The notes below the pieces were generated by a model. It was not told the origin of the DNA and made no database searches. It worked only from the letters and a program-made list of their open reading frames with translations. Source: Glaciimonas immobilis (lineage in GTDB: Bacteria; Pseudomonadota; Gammaproteobacteria; Burkholderiales; Burkholderiaceae_D). Taken from it: a stretch of DNA of 64,000 nt. Shown in pieces: positions 8,765 to 18,202 of this stretch. Both the position numbers and the translations under genes were made by a program. Within the stretch, counting starts at the first letter, position 1. Every line of letters starts with the position of its first letter. The DNA lies in NCBI RefSeq assembly GCF_011947285.1, contig NZ_JAAOZT010000007.1:124001-188000 (forward strand). Reading direction: 5' to 3'.

Positions 8765-9532
8765 ATGCACCTTACCTTGATCGCCATCAACCTTTTCAGC
8801 ATGCTGTTACTTCCGCCGACCAGTTTCATTTTATTGTGTCTGTTGGGTATGGCATTCCGGACGCATTGGCCGCGTTTTGGGGTTTGGTTAAGTGCCTCTG
8901 CGCTGGCGCTACTGTTTATTCTTAGTACCAAAGCAGGCGCGTTGCTGTTCGTGGCACCGCTAGAAAACCAGACAGCTATTCTCGACTCGGCATCCATAAA
9001 GGGTGCGCAAGCGATTGTCGTTCTCGGCGCTGGACAATTTCCCAGTGCACCGGAATATGGCGGCGTGAACAGTCCTAGCTATGTGACGCTGGCGCGCCTG
9101 CGTTACGCGGCCAAGTTGTATCGCGCGACCGGTTTGCCAGTATTGGTGTCCGGTGGTAAGCCAGAAGGTGATGTTGAATCGGAGGCGGCCGTAATGGCGC
9201 GCTCGCTGAAGGAGGATTTTGCGACGCCGGTAAAGTGGTTAGAAGAGTCTTCGGATAACACCGCACAAAATGCGGCTAACTCTGAAAAAATATTGCAGCG
9301 GGAAAACGTACGCCGTATTCTGCTGGTGACCGATGCTATCCATATGCCGCGTGCTGTGATGATCTTTAGACGCAGTGGCCTCGAAGTCGTCGCAGCACCA
9401 ACGGTGTTTTTCTCGCGCAGTCATTATGCGTTATTCGATTTTATTCCGATGGGCGAAGGCTTTCGGCGCAGTTATTACGCCATACATGAGTGGGTTGGGA
9501 TCGTCTGGTACAGGTTACGTTACGGCAGTTAA
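8765..9532 (+). CDS. DUF218 (YdcF/SanA/ElyC-like) envelope protein
   Basis: The 255-residue protein has two N-terminal hydrophobic segments (about residues 5-28 and 38-60), then a DUF218 domain. That domain has AIVVLGAG near residue 80, a VSGGKPEG loop near 125, an EESSDNTAQNA segment near 160 and a VTDAIHMPRA segment near 185. E. coli relatives ElyC and SanA act in envelope integrity and lipid-carrier dependent steps. The exact reaction is not established. The gene stands after the LPS genes and ends just before a strong bidirectional terminator that separates it from the convergent efflux operon. Confidence 0.8.
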   Translation: MHLTLIAINLFSMLLLPPTSFILLCLLGMAFRTHWPRFGVWLSASALALLFILSTKAGALLFVAPLENQTAILDSASIKGAQAIVVLGAGQFPSAPEYGGVNSPSYVTLARLRYAAKLYRATGLPVLVSGGKPEGDVESEAAVMARSLKEDFATPVKWLEESSDNTAQNAANSEKILQRENVRRILLVTDAIHMPRAVMIFRRSGLEVVAAPTVFFSRSHYALFDFIPMGEGFRRSYYAIHEWVGIVWYRLRYGS

Positions 9533-9536
9533 AAAA

Positions 9537-9568
9537 GCCCGCAACGATTATTTGTTGCGGGCTTTTTT
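9537..9568. terminator. Rho-independent terminator between the DUF218 gene and the efflux operon
   Basis: A perfect 9-bp stem (GCCCGCAAC at 9537-9545 and GTTGCGGGC at 9554-9562) with an 8-nt loop is flanked by A6 on the left and T6 on the right. It can stop transcription from both sides. Confidence 0.92.
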
Positions 9569-9597
9569 ATTGCGAGAAATTTTTATCGGCAACCTGT

Positions 9598-11058
9598 TTA
9601 GTTCACGGTCTTGTTTTGCACCGGTGTTGCTATCGGCGCTTGTGTCGTTTCATTCAAACCACCGCCTAACGACCGATACAGATCAATCGCATTGTTCAAA
9701 CGCAACTGGCGCGTCTGGACCAGTGCTTGCTGCGCTGAGAACAGATCGCGCTGGGCAACTAACATATCAGTCGAACTGGCGATGCCGTTCTTGAAGCGCA
9801 AGTCCGTCAACTTTACCCGCTCTTGTTGCGCCATCAGAAAGGCTTGCTGCGCATCCAGTTGTTCAGCGAGCGCGCCGCGTGCCACCAATGCATCAGCGAC
9901 TTCGCTGAAAGCGGTTTGAATGGTTTTCTCGTAATTAGCGACGGCAATATTTTTACGCACTTCCGATAAAGTCAGATTGGCGCGATTGCGTCCACCTTCA
10001 AAAATCGGCAACGTCAGTTGCGGAATAAATGACCAGGTGCGACTGCCTGCCGCAAACAAATCTCCTAGTGATGAGCTGGCGTTACCAATACCTGCAGTCA
10101 ACGATATCCGCGGGAAGAACGCGGCGCGGGCGGCACCGATGTTCGCGTTGGCGGCACGTAACTGCTGTTCTGCAGCGCGAATATCCGGGCGTCGAATCAG
10201 CAAGTCGGATGGGAGCCCGGCCGGAATGTCTGTCACGATCTGTTGTGACGCCAGCGTTTGTGGTGCCGGCAGATCAGTGATTGGCGTGCCGACCAGTAAA
10301 GTGAGTGCGTTACTTGCCTGGCCCTTTTGACGGGCTAAGGTCGCAAACGAAACGCGGGCGGATTGCACCAATGTTTCCGACACGCGCAAGTCTAGTGCGG
10401 ACGATGCACCGACATCAAACCGCATTTTTGCAAGCTTGTAATCTTGCAATCGGCTGTCCAGGGTTTGTTGTGCAATCTCTTGCTGCTCAGCAAAAGAACG
10501 CTCGGCTAAGTATGCTTGGGCGACTTGCGACACCAAAGTAATTTGCACCGATAAGCGCGCTTGTTCAGTCGATAAGTAGCTAGCCAGCGCAGCATCCTTG
10601 AGGCTACGTACGCGTCCAAAAAAGTCCAGCTCAAACGCCGTCATATTCAGCCCGACTGCATACGAGGTGCCGACCGGTGCCTGACCGGGTATTAACTGGC
10701 TTGCAGCGGAGCGAGCGCGGGTGCGGCTAAAGCCGCCATTAACATTGGGCAATGCATCGGCAGCGGTGATGTCGTACTGCGCACTGGCGGCTTCGATGTT
10801 CAATGCTGCGGTGCGCAGATCACGGTTGTTGACGAGAGCTGCCGCTATCAGCGTTTGCAGGCGCTGATCGGGAAAGAATTGCCGCCAGCCTAGCGCCACT
10901 GCGTCGGCTTCAGATTGCGTCGTCGCAAATTCACCGGCAGGGAATGTTCCCGCAACCGGAGCTGTCGGACGCACGTAAGTTGGTGCCATACTGCAACCGG
11001 TCAGGACGCCTGCCAGCAACAGAGCGCTGGTCAGGTTTTTTGGTAAAGAATTAAACAT
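9598..11058 (-). CDS. oprM: RND efflux outer-membrane lipoprotein (OprM/NodT family)
   Basis: This is the outer-membrane channel of a tripartite multidrug pump. The ATG at 11058 is chosen because GGAGG lies just upstream and because it places a lipobox (LTGC, Cys22) at the right distance. The open frame extends further upstream into the pump gene. The 486 residues hold two OEP repeats, with motifs such as ARAAFFPRISLTAGIGN and the LIRRPDIRAAEQQLR segment typical of the NodT family. The start codon overlaps the stop of the permease gene (ATGTTTAA on the minus strand), so it is the third gene of an adaptor-permease-channel operon. Its substrates cannot be inferred. AcrAB-TolC/MexAB-OprM type pumps export many drugs and solvents. 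Confidence 0.93.
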   Translation of the reverse strand: MFNSLPKNLTSALLLAGVLTGCSMAPTYVRPTAPVAGTFPAGEFATTQSEADAVALGWRQFFPDQRLQTLIAAALVNNRDLRTAALNIEAASAQYDITAADALPNVNGGFSRTRARSAASQLIPGQAPVGTSYAVGLNMTAFELDFFGRVRSLKDAALASYLSTEQARLSVQITLVSQVAQAYLAERSFAEQQEIAQQTLDSRLQDYKLAKMRFDVGASSALDLRVSETLVQSARVSFATLARQKGQASNALTLLVGTPITDLPAPQTLASQQIVTDIPAGLPSDLLIRRPDIRAAEQQLRAANANIGAARAAFFPRISLTAGIGNASSSLGDLFAAGSRTWSFIPQLTLPIFEGGRNRANLTLSEVRKNIAVANYEKTIQTAFSEVADALVARGALAEQLDAQQAFLMAQQERVKLTDLRFKNGIASSTDMLVAQRDLFSAQQALVQTRQLRLNNAIDLYRSLGGGLNETTQAPIATPVQNKTVN

Positions 11059-14000
11059 TCTGGTCCTCCACATCAATTTTTTTGTGCGCGGCGTATATCT
11101 TGTTCTGACGCTCGCTACCCTTGAAGAATTTACGTACCACAACGAAGAAGACAGGTACCAGGAATACTGCTAAAACGGTCGCAGTAATCATCCCACCCAT
11201 TACGCCGGTACCGATAGCACGCTGGCTGCCTGAACCTGCGCCGGTCTTGATGGCGAGTGGCAGTACGCCAAGGATAAACGCCATGGATGTCATCAGAATT
11301 GGGCGGAACCGCAGGTGTACCGCTTCCAGCGTAGCTTCGATGAGGCCTTTGCCTTGTGCTTGCAAGTCTTTTGCAAATTCAATAATCAGAATCGCGTTTT
11401 TGGCCGACAAACCGATAACCGTAATCATCCCTACTTTAAAGTACACATCGTTTGGCATACCGCGCAATGTCACACCGAGCAATGCACCGAGAATACCCAG
11501 TGGCACCACCAGCATTACTGCAAACGGAATAGACGTGCTTTCATATAGCGCAGCCAATACCAGAAACACCGCTACTAACGACAGCAGATACAACATTGGC
11601 GCTTGCGAGCCTGAGGTTTTTTCTTCTAGCGACTGACCTGTCCACTCAAAGCCAAAACCAGGCGGCAACTTAGCCGTCAGCGCTTCCATTTCGTCCATTG
11701 CTTCCCCGGTACTGTGACCCGGTGATGCGCCGCCAGAAATTTTCATTGCCGGATAGCCGTTATAACGGGTCAACTGGACCGGTCCGCTAATCCAGTGGGA
11801 AGTGGTAAAGGACGACATCGGCACCATCGTTCCGGCTGTATTTTTGACATACAGCTTGGCCAGATCTTCGGGTTGCAGGCGCTGCGGTGCATCCGCTTGT
11901 ACGATCACCCGTTGTTGACGTCCCTGATTTGGGAAATCGTTCACATAGGCCGACCCAAGCGCAATCGATAGGGTGCTATTGATCGCATCAAAAGTGATGC
12001 CCAGTGCATTCGCCTTGTCGCGGTCAATATCGAGTTGCAGCTGCGGCGCATCTTCCAAACCTTCTGGACGCACACCCGCCAGGACTTTACTTTTCGCAAC
12101 CATGCCGAGTAGTTGATTGCGTGCCGCAACCAAGGCGTCGTGGCCTAAACCAGCACGGTCTTGCAAGCGGAAAGTGAAACCGGTGGCGTTACCCAGTTCG
12201 GGGATAGGCGGCGGGTTCAATGGATAGATGATCGCATCCTTGATTTTTGCAAACGCGCCAAACGCAGCGCCAGCAATAGCATCGGCAGATTCGCTCGGGC
12301 CACGCTGGCTCCAGTCTTTGAGCGGAACGAACACCAGACCGGCATTTTGACCATTACCGGAGAAGCTGAAGCCAGTAATTGCGACCACGTGTGCCACCGC
12401 AGGCAACTTGGCGTAGTACTCTTCGATCTGCTTGATTACGGCCAATGTACGATTTTGGCTGGCACCGGCAGGCAACTGGACGTTGGTGACGATATAACCC
12501 TGATCTTCACTCGGCAAAAATGACGCTGGCAAACGCGCATACAACAAGCCAACGCAGACCACGATCGCGCCGTAGACCAGCATGTAGCGGCCGGTTTTGG
12601 TGAGCATCTTAGCGATAAACCCTTGATAGCTGGTAGTCGTGGCGTTAAAGCGACGATTGAACCAACCGAAGAAGCCTTTTTTCTCGTGATGATGTCCGGC
12701 CTCTACCGGCTTCAGGATAGTGGCGCACAGCGCGGGTGTCAGCGTAAATGCCATCAGTACCGAGAAGAACATTGACGCAACCATCGACAACGAGAACTGG
12801 CGATAAATCGCACCGACCGCACCGCTGAAGAACGCCATCGGAATAAATACCGCGATCAGTACCAACGTAATACCGATCAACGCACCGGTAATTTGTCCCA
12901 TTGCCTTGCGCGTTGCGTCACGTGGCGACAAACCTTCTTCGCTCATGATCCGCTCAACGTTTTCGACCACCACAATTGCGTCATCGACCAGAATACCAAT
13001 AGCCAGCACCATACCGAACATCGTCAGCACGTTGATCGAGAAGCCGAACAACAGCAACGTCGCAAAAGTACCCATCAACGCCACCGGCACGACAATGGTT
13101 GGAATCAATGTGTAGCGAATATTCTGCAAGAACAGATACATCACCAAGAACACCAGGATAATCGCTTCGATTAACGTCTTCACCACTTCTTCGATCGATA
13201 TCTTGACGAAGGTTGAGGTGTCGTACGGGACGGTGTATTTGACACCAGCCGGGAAGTATTGGGACAACTGTTCCATTTTGGCGTGCACCGCTTTAGCAGT
13301 GCCGAGCGCGTTGGCGGTAGGTGATAACTGCACACCGACGAACGAGGTCGGTTTGCCGTCCAGGCGACCCGCTGTGGCATACGATTGACCACCGATTTCA
13401 ATCCGGGCCACATCACGCAGACGCACGACCGAGCCATCTTTGTTGGCGCGCAGTTGAATCTTGCCGAATTGCTCAACGGTATTTAATTGGCCAGTGACGA
13501 CGACCGTAGCGGAGATTTGCTGTGTGCCCGGGCTAGGTAAATCACCGATAGTGCCGCCTGCGACCAGTGCATTTTGCGCCTGAATAGCTGACTTAACATC
13601 GCCGGGCGTAAGGTTCAGACCGACCAGTTTGGCTGGGTCAATCCAGATACGCATGGCACGCTCGGTACCGAATAGCTGCGCCTGGCCCACACCCGGCACA
13701 CGCTTGACTTCATTGAGCACGTTGCGCGACAAATAGTCACCTAGCGCTACTGGATCAAGTTTGCCATCGGTAGAGGACAAACCGATAAACATTAAAAAGT
13801 TACTACGTGATTTGGTGACTTGCACACCTTGCTGGGTGACGGCCGCTGGCAATCGCGCTTCAACGCGCTTTAAGCGATTTTGTACATCCACCGCTGCCAG
13901 ATCGGCATTGGTATCAGGAGAAAACGTCACCGTAATTTGCACTGCGCCGTTGGCTTGACTTTGCGATTCCATATATTGCAAGCCGTCGGCACCGTTCATC

Positions 14001-14203
14001 TCTTGTTCAATCAGGCTGGTCACGCTGTCGTCCAGAATTTGTGCTGTCGCACCTGGATAATTAGCGCTGATCACGATGGTTGGCGGTGCGATGGACGGAT
14101 ATTGTGATATTGGTAATTGCGTGATCGCTAAAACACCCGCAAGCAGGATGAAGACAGCCAGCACCCACGCAAAAACCGGGCGATCAATGAAAAACTTTCC
14201 CAT
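11051..14203 (-). CDS. RND multidrug efflux permease, HAE1 family (AcrB/MexB-like)
   Basis: The 1050-residue length matches AcrB. The N-terminus FFIDRPVFAWVLAVFI is the usual first helix. The protein has twelve expected membrane segments and two large periplasmic loops, and the proton-relay Asp pair is present in ILVDDAIVVVENVER near residue 407. The conserved GGMITATVLAVFLVPVFFVV segment lies near the C-terminus. It sits 11 bp after the adaptor gene and overlaps the channel gene. The trimeric pump captures substrates from the periplasm and inner leaflet and is driven by protons. The divergent TetR gene suggests induction by pump substrates. Confidence 0.96.
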   Translation of the reverse strand: MGKFFIDRPVFAWVLAVFILLAGVLAITQLPISQYPSIAPPTIVISANYPGATAQILDDSVTSLIEQEMNGADGLQYMESQSQANGAVQITVTFSPDTNADLAAVDVQNRLKRVEARLPAAVTQQGVQVTKSRSNFLMFIGLSSTDGKLDPVALGDYLSRNVLNEVKRVPGVGQAQLFGTERAMRIWIDPAKLVGLNLTPGDVKSAIQAQNALVAGGTIGDLPSPGTQQISATVVVTGQLNTVEQFGKIQLRANKDGSVVRLRDVARIEIGGQSYATAGRLDGKPTSFVGVQLSPTANALGTAKAVHAKMEQLSQYFPAGVKYTVPYDTSTFVKISIEEVVKTLIEAIILVFLVMYLFLQNIRYTLIPTIVVPVALMGTFATLLLFGFSINVLTMFGMVLAIGILVDDAIVVVENVERIMSEEGLSPRDATRKAMGQITGALIGITLVLIAVFIPMAFFSGAVGAIYRQFSLSMVASMFFSVLMAFTLTPALCATILKPVEAGHHHEKKGFFGWFNRRFNATTTSYQGFIAKMLTKTGRYMLVYGAIVVCVGLLYARLPASFLPSEDQGYIVTNVQLPAGASQNRTLAVIKQIEEYYAKLPAVAHVVAITGFSFSGNGQNAGLVFVPLKDWSQRGPSESADAIAGAAFGAFAKIKDAIIYPLNPPPIPELGNATGFTFRLQDRAGLGHDALVAARNQLLGMVAKSKVLAGVRPEGLEDAPQLQLDIDRDKANALGITFDAINSTLSIALGSAYVNDFPNQGRQQRVIVQADAPQRLQPEDLAKLYVKNTAGTMVPMSSFTTSHWISGPVQLTRYNGYPAMKISGGASPGHSTGEAMDEMEALTAKLPPGFGFEWTGQSLEEKTSGSQAPMLYLLSLVAVFLVLAALYESTSIPFAVMLVVPLGILGALLGVTLRGMPNDVYFKVGMITVIGLSAKNAILIIEFAKDLQAQGKGLIEATLEAVHLRFRPILMTSMAFILGVLPLAIKTGAGSGSQRAIGTGVMGGMITATVLAVFLVPVFFVVVRKFFKGSERQNKIYAAHKKIDVEDQNV

Positions 14204-14214
14204 GTGGGGGCTCC

Positions 14215-15489
14215 TTATTTAGCTTTGGACGTTGTATCTGCGGGAGCGCCAGATGTGGCGGAGGCAGCGCTGGCTGGTGCCGCTGCAGTTACCGGTGGAG
14301 CTGTTGGCGAAGTTGGTGCGGTCGCGCCGGATGTTGCTGCTGCAGGGTTGTTCCATGCGACGGCCTTAACGACGGCACCGGGCTTGATTTTCTGCGACCC
14401 TTCAACAACAACCTTGTCGCCGGTTTTCAGGCCTTCGGTCACAATCCATTTGTCGCCTTGGGCGTTGTCTGCTTTGATAGGCCGCGCAACAACCTTGTTG
14501 TCCTTATCGACGATTAAGACAGAGGCACCGGTCATGTCGCGGGTGACGGCTTGCTGTGGCACGGTGATGGCCTTATCGTTGACTGCTTGTTCCAGTCTGG
14601 CGCGAACGTACATGCCCGGTAATAAACTATGATCAGGATTAGGAAATTCAGCGCGGATACTGACAGACCCGGTAGTCGGATCAACGGTCAGATCAGAAAA
14701 TAACAGTTTGCCGCTTTGCGGGTAGGTGTGACCGTCTTCGGTCACCAGCGTGACTTTAGCCTGACCTTTACCGACGCTCTGCAACTGACCGCTTTTCATC
14801 GCTTGTTGTAGCTTAAGGAGATCGGTACTGGATTGTGTCAGATTGACGTAGATCGGGTCGATTTGTTGCACCGTGGCCAATTGGGTTGCTTCGCCCTGAC
14901 CAACCAGTGCGCCTTCTGTTACCAGTGCGCGACCGATACGGCCTGAAATTGGGGAGCTCACTGTGGCATAACCAAGATTCAGGCTGGCAGTCTGGCGGGA
15001 AGCTTTGGCTCCAGCGACATCAGCGGCGCCTTGTTTTTGCAATGCTACAGCATCATCGTAGTCCTGCTTGCTGACTGCGTTGGCTTCGACCAGCGGCTTG
15101 TAGCGTTCAGCTTTCAACGTTGCTTGGGTGAGATTGGCTTCTGCTTTGGCGAGCGTCGCTTGCGTGCTTTGAAAGGTGGCTTGCAACTGGGCCGGATCAA
15201 TGCGGAACAAGACCTCGCCAGCTTTTACGTCACTACCTTCTACAAAATTACGTTTTAGAACGATGCCAGCGGCGCGCGCACGCACTTCGGCAATCCGGGT
15301 CGCTTCCAGCCGACCGGGCAACTCGGAGGACAAAGAAAGGAGTTCGGGGGCAATAGTGATTATCGCTACTTCGGAGGGCGGTGGGGCAACGGGCGCATCG
15401 GGCTTTTTGCCGCAGGCGGCAACTGTCGAAAGTAGTGCAATGGCTAATGCCATACGTGTAAAGCGGAAAAGTGAGCCTTCTGATTTCAT
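14215..15489 (-). CDS. RND efflux periplasmic adaptor lipoprotein (AcrA/MexA-like)
   Basis: This protein links the permease to the outer-membrane channel. It is made as a lipoprotein, with signal peptide to about residue 25 and lipobox VAAC (Cys26). The barrel-sandwich and hairpin region follows (RARAAGIVLKRNFVEGSDVKAGE near 70, then a coiled-coil pair to about 190), then beta-barrel and membrane-proximal domains. The C-terminal 45 residues are unusual for the family, being almost only Ala, Thr, Pro, Ser and Gly after KAVAWNN, so they form a long disordered tail. It is the first gene of the operon and is transcribed away from the TetR gene. The regulatory palindrome lies about 175-200 bp upstream of its start. 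Confidence 0.93.
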   Translation of the reverse strand: MKSEGSLFRFTRMALAIALLSTVAACGKKPDAPVAPPPSEVAIITIAPELLSLSSELPGRLEATRIAEVRARAAGIVLKRNFVEGSDVKAGEVLFRIDPAQLQATFQSTQATLAKAEANLTQATLKAERYKPLVEANAVSKQDYDDAVALQKQGAADVAGAKASRQTASLNLGYATVSSPISGRIGRALVTEGALVGQGEATQLATVQQIDPIYVNLTQSSTDLLKLQQAMKSGQLQSVGKGQAKVTLVTEDGHTYPQSGKLLFSDLTVDPTTGSVSIRAEFPNPDHSLLPGMYVRARLEQAVNDKAITVPQQAVTRDMTGASVLIVDKDNKVVARPIKADNAQGDKWIVTEGLKTGDKVVVEGSQKIKPGAVVKAVAWNNPAAATSGATAPTSPTAPPVTAAAPASAASATSGAPADTTSKAK

Positions 15490-15629
15490 AAGATTTCTCG
15501 CACGTTAGTGTAGTTGGTACCGTTTAATTGTAGTGCTGATGTATACAACGCCTGCCGGACTTCAGATTGGGGCAACTTGATGGCATGAAAAATGGAGCAA
15601 GTCGATATTTGTAGCCCCGATGCTGTGCG

Positions 15630-15660
15630 TTGACTGGTAAAGTATGGCGGATGTGATATT
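15630..15660 (+). promoter_or_regulatory. Candidate promoter of the TetR-family repressor gene
   Basis: TTGACT at 15630-15635 could serve as a -35 box, with GATATT at 15655-15660 as a -10 box at 19 bp, or a shifted hexamer at 17-18 bp. The operator palindrome begins 2 bp after it. Spacing is not ideal, so the promoter call is tentative. Confidence 0.4.
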
Positions 15661-15661
15661 A

Positions 15662-15685
15662 TACATACATTCGTGAATGTATGTG
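15662..15685. promoter_or_regulatory. AcrR/TtgR-type operator palindrome
   Basis: ACATACATTC at 15663-15672 and GAATGTATGT at 15675-15684 form a perfect 10-bp inverted repeat around a central GT. This is nearly identical to the E. coli acrAB operator recognised by AcrR, as recalled from the literature. It lies between the divergent efflux operon and the TetR gene, so the repressor very likely controls both directions from this site. Confidence 0.85.
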
Positions 15686-15744
15686 CTTCGAAGATAGATA
15701 AATGTCGCACATGCACATATTGTGAGGCGAGGAGATGATTGATA

Positions 15745-16380
15745 ATGGCTAGATGTACGAAAGAAGAGGCGCAGGAAACGCGCTCGCGTATCCTGGATGC
15801 AGCGGTGGAGGTCTTTTATGCGCAGGGCGTTTCACAGACATCGTTAGCGGATGTTGCCACTGGAGCAGGTGTTTCGCGTGGCGCAATTTATTGGCATTTT
15901 ACCAATAAAAGTGACCTCTTTAACGCTATGTGCGAACGCGTCAAATTGCCAATGGAAGCATTGATTCGTAATAGTGCCGATGAAGGCGCAGTCGATCCGC
16001 TGGGACAATTCCGCAGTTGGTGCCTGTTTGCACTGGGCGAGGGCGTCAATAATGCGCAAACTCGCAAGATTTTCGCTACCATTTTACATAAATGTGAATT
16101 TGTCGATCCCACGGATCCAATTTATATACGCCAGCGCGAGTGCTTTTTGGAGGGACGCGTTAATATTCAGCGGATTCTGCGATATGCGGTTGCAAAGGGG
16201 CAACTGCCGCGTAATTTGGACCCAATACTTGGGGCGATTATGGTCCAGTCTTTACTATCGGGCGTATTAGATAATTGGCTTTTTATCCCCGAGAGCTTTG
16301 ATCTCGGTAAGCAGGCCGCTAATATAGTCGACCTGTGCATTCATTCGCTGAAGACTGCGCCGATGTTACAAAAGAGCTGA
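15745..16380 (+). CDS. acrR: TetR/AcrR-family transcriptional repressor of the efflux operon
   Basis: The 211-residue protein begins MARCTKEEAQETRSRILDAA, the usual start of AcrR/TtgR/MexR-like repressors. The ATG at 15745 follows an AGGAG box and is preferred to the TTG two codons earlier. The helix-turn-helix covers residues about 30-50 (TSLADVATGAGVSRGAIYWHF). The rest is the helical ligand-binding and dimer domain (TetR_C type near 80-205). It is divergent from the adaptor gene with the matching palindrome between them. It should repress the pump and its own gene until a drug or metabolite binds. Confidence 0.93.
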   Translation: MARCTKEEAQETRSRILDAAVEVFYAQGVSQTSLADVATGAGVSRGAIYWHFTNKSDLFNAMCERVKLPMEALIRNSADEGAVDPLGQFRSWCLFALGEGVNNAQTRKIFATILHKCEFVDPTDPIYIRQRECFLEGRVNIQRILRYAVAKGQLPRNLDPILGAIMVQSLLSGVLDNWLFIPESFDLGKQAANIVDLCIHSLKTAPMLQKS

Positions 16381-16444
16381 TTTTACAGAGGGGTGCACCA
16401 ACAGAACCGTTAAAAAATCAGGCAAGAGGTGCGTTCAACCCGCT

Positions 16445-16768
16445 TTAATAAACCGGCATGGTGGTATCGACCTGTTGCGCCCACGCATGGATACCGCCCG
16501 TCAGGTTAAATACATTAGTAAAAAGATTACGTTCTAAAAATGCTGCCACGGACATGCTACGTGCCCCATGATGGCAAATACAGACGATTTGCTGGTCTTC
16601 CTCGAGGTCATTTAGACGGCCAGGAATGGTTTGCATTGGGATCAATTGCGTATCAGCTATATGGCAGGTTGCATACTCCCACGGTTCACGCACGTCTAGT
16701 AAAAACGGCGTCGGACGGTCTGGGTCAGCGATCCAGGCAGCTAGTTCGGGGGCGGTAAGATGTTGCAT
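16445..16768 (-). CDS. Single-domain rhodanese-like sulfurtransferase
   Basis: The 107 residues form one rhodanese domain. LLDVREPWEY (residues 23-32) is the first CH2-type motif, and the active loop CHHGARS has catalytic Cys65, with Arg70 closing the loop. The GGIHAW motif lies near residue 91. Such proteins carry persulfide sulfur or handle cyanide. It starts 27 bp after the Pcm gene ends on the same strand, so they probably share a transcript. A functional link to protein repair is not clear. Confidence 0.9.
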   Translation of the reverse strand: MQHLTAPELAAWIADPDRPTPFLLDVREPWEYATCHIADTQLIPMQTIPGRLNDLEEDQQIVCICHHGARSMSVAAFLERNLFTNVFNLTGGIHAWAQQVDTTMPVY

Positions 16769-16795
16769 CGTGTGCTCGTCAGAGGGTGTGCTAAA

Positions 16796-17461
16796 TCAGA
16801 ATTTAAAATGCGAACGCGGCGCAACACCGCGGAGTGGCCGAGCGCTGGTCTCAAAAAGATTACGGGTATCGTAAGCGGCTCCAGAGACGTGCGTAATGAC
16901 TTGTGCCGTCATAACCGGCGCTTCGCCAATGATAGCCACAATGCGACCGCCAACGTTTAATTGTTCCAGAAACGTGACCGGCAATGTAGCGAGCGAACCC
17001 GAAATGATGATGACATCGTAGGTTGTCTCTTTGCCTTCGAGCCAACCTTGTGCGCCATTACCTTCTACTACTTCGACGTTGCGAACCCCATAAGCGCTTA
17101 AATTTTTCTCCGCAAACGCTGCCAGTTGCGCGTCTATTTCAACAGTCACTACATGACGCGCCTTATGTGCAAGCAATGCCGCCATGTAGCCCGAGCCGGA
17201 GCCAATCTCCAGAACGCTCTCATGCTTCTTCACCGCCGCTTCCTGTAACAAGCGCGCTTCTACTTTTGGTGACAGCATGCTCTCGCCACCATCGCCAGGC
17301 AGTGGAATCTCTGTGTCACTGAACGCCAGACTTCTATAAGCCGCGGGTACAAATTCTTCACGCCGCACAACCGTTAGCAGGTTCAAAACGTCCAACTCCA
17401 GTACATTCCAGGGGCGGATTTGCTGTTCGATCATATTGAAGCGTGCTTGTTCGATATTCAT
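16796..17461 (-). CDS. pcm: Protein-L-isoaspartate O-methyltransferase family
   Basis: PCMT-type enzymes methylate isoaspartyl residues in damaged proteins using S-adenosylmethionine. The ATG at 17461 (MNIEQARFNMIEQQIRPW) gives 221 residues. The frame stays open to 17515, but the extra residues look unnatural. The SAM motif LEIGSGSGYMAALLA lies near residues 80-95, the acidic loop VTVEID follows, and the later YDVIIISGSL segment fits motif II. The N-terminal FNMIEQQIRPWNV form is typical of the betaproteobacterial Pcm-like group often found near tolC and rhodanese genes, and some members of that group may act on other substrates. Confidence 0.88.
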   Translation of the reverse strand: MNIEQARFNMIEQQIRPWNVLELDVLNLLTVVRREEFVPAAYRSLAFSDTEIPLPGDGGESMLSPKVEARLLQEAAVKKHESVLEIGSGSGYMAALLAHKARHVVTVEIDAQLAAFAEKNLSAYGVRNVEVVEGNGAQGWLEGKETTYDVIIISGSLATLPVTFLEQLNVGGRIVAIIGEAPVMTAQVITHVSGAAYDTRNLFETSARPLRGVAPRSHFKF

Positions 17462-17712
17462 GGGCGAATGGTCAATAACGGGATAAAAGAGACATTCTAT
17501 CAAGGACGCCTCCAAAAACCTACAACGTCGCCTGATTTCGCTTTGAATGATATATCAGCGCCAGGTTGCGGGCGTATTTACTGCTCATGCGTTATTGCTG
17601 ACATTGTTTACTTTTTGAGCAAAATTTTAGTCGCAAGAGAATAGCCATTTATGGCTATTAATAACTGTGTATGGTTTAAAATGCGCCTTTGAATCTGAGA
17701 GTGATAGCGCAA

Positions 17713-18051
17713 ATGATTATGGGATTAATTGCCAACTTGTCACATTCTCATCAATCACCGTTGGTCGCGGTAGCAGGGGCGGCCTCCCTCGAAATTGCGG
17801 CCTCGTGCCGACCAGGCTGCGGCGCTTGTTGTACTGCGCCCTCCATTTCCTCAAAGATTCCCGGGATGCCGAGCGGTAAACCCGCTGGCGTGCGTTGCGT
17901 GCAACTCGACGACGAAAATAAATGTCTGATTTTTGGTGCGCCCGAACGACCTCTTGTGTGTGGCAGCCTGCAACCATCGGCGGAAATGTGCGGCAGCTCT
18001 CAAAAAGACGCGATGCATTATCTCGATAGACTGGAAGAGTTAACGGGGTAA
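17713..18051 (+). CDS. YkgJ family cysteine-cluster protein
   Basis: A small protein of about 112 residues with a Cys-rich zinc/iron-chelating domain. CRPGCGACC lies near residue 35, CVQL near 63, CLIF near 70, and later single Cys residues follow (VCGSL, EMCGS). This order of eight cysteines is that of YkgJ (CxxCxxCC). Binding of an Fe-S or zinc site is proposed for the family, and the cellular role is not known. The start is uncertain: a TTG at 17689 and ATGs at 17713 and 17719 are all possible. Confidence 0.8.
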   Translation: MIMGLIANLSHSHQSPLVAVAGAASLEIAASCRPGCGACCTAPSISSKIPGMPSGKPAGVRCVQLDDENKCLIFGAPERPLVCGSLQPSAEMCGSSQKDAMHYLDRLEELTG

Positions 18052-18202
18052 AGGCTAAAATCGTAATGCAGGCCGGGTTTATGCGCAACCTGAAGTGTAA
18101 TCGCAGGCTTGAGGTGTTACCGTAGGTAAACCAAACTTGGTGGAAAATCGGGATGCTTAACGCCTGAGAGAAAATGAAGCGGACAAACTATCAAGGATGT
18201 AG

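Noticed and set aside
9375-10541. Several plus-strand frames across the efflux channel gene
   Set aside because: The minus-strand OprM-type gene explains the DNA fully. The plus frames read as Arg/Cys-rich shadow sequence.
12893-13174. Plus-strand frame rich in His and Gln inside the permease gene
   Set aside because: Composition is that of a codon shadow of AcrB, and it has no start signal.
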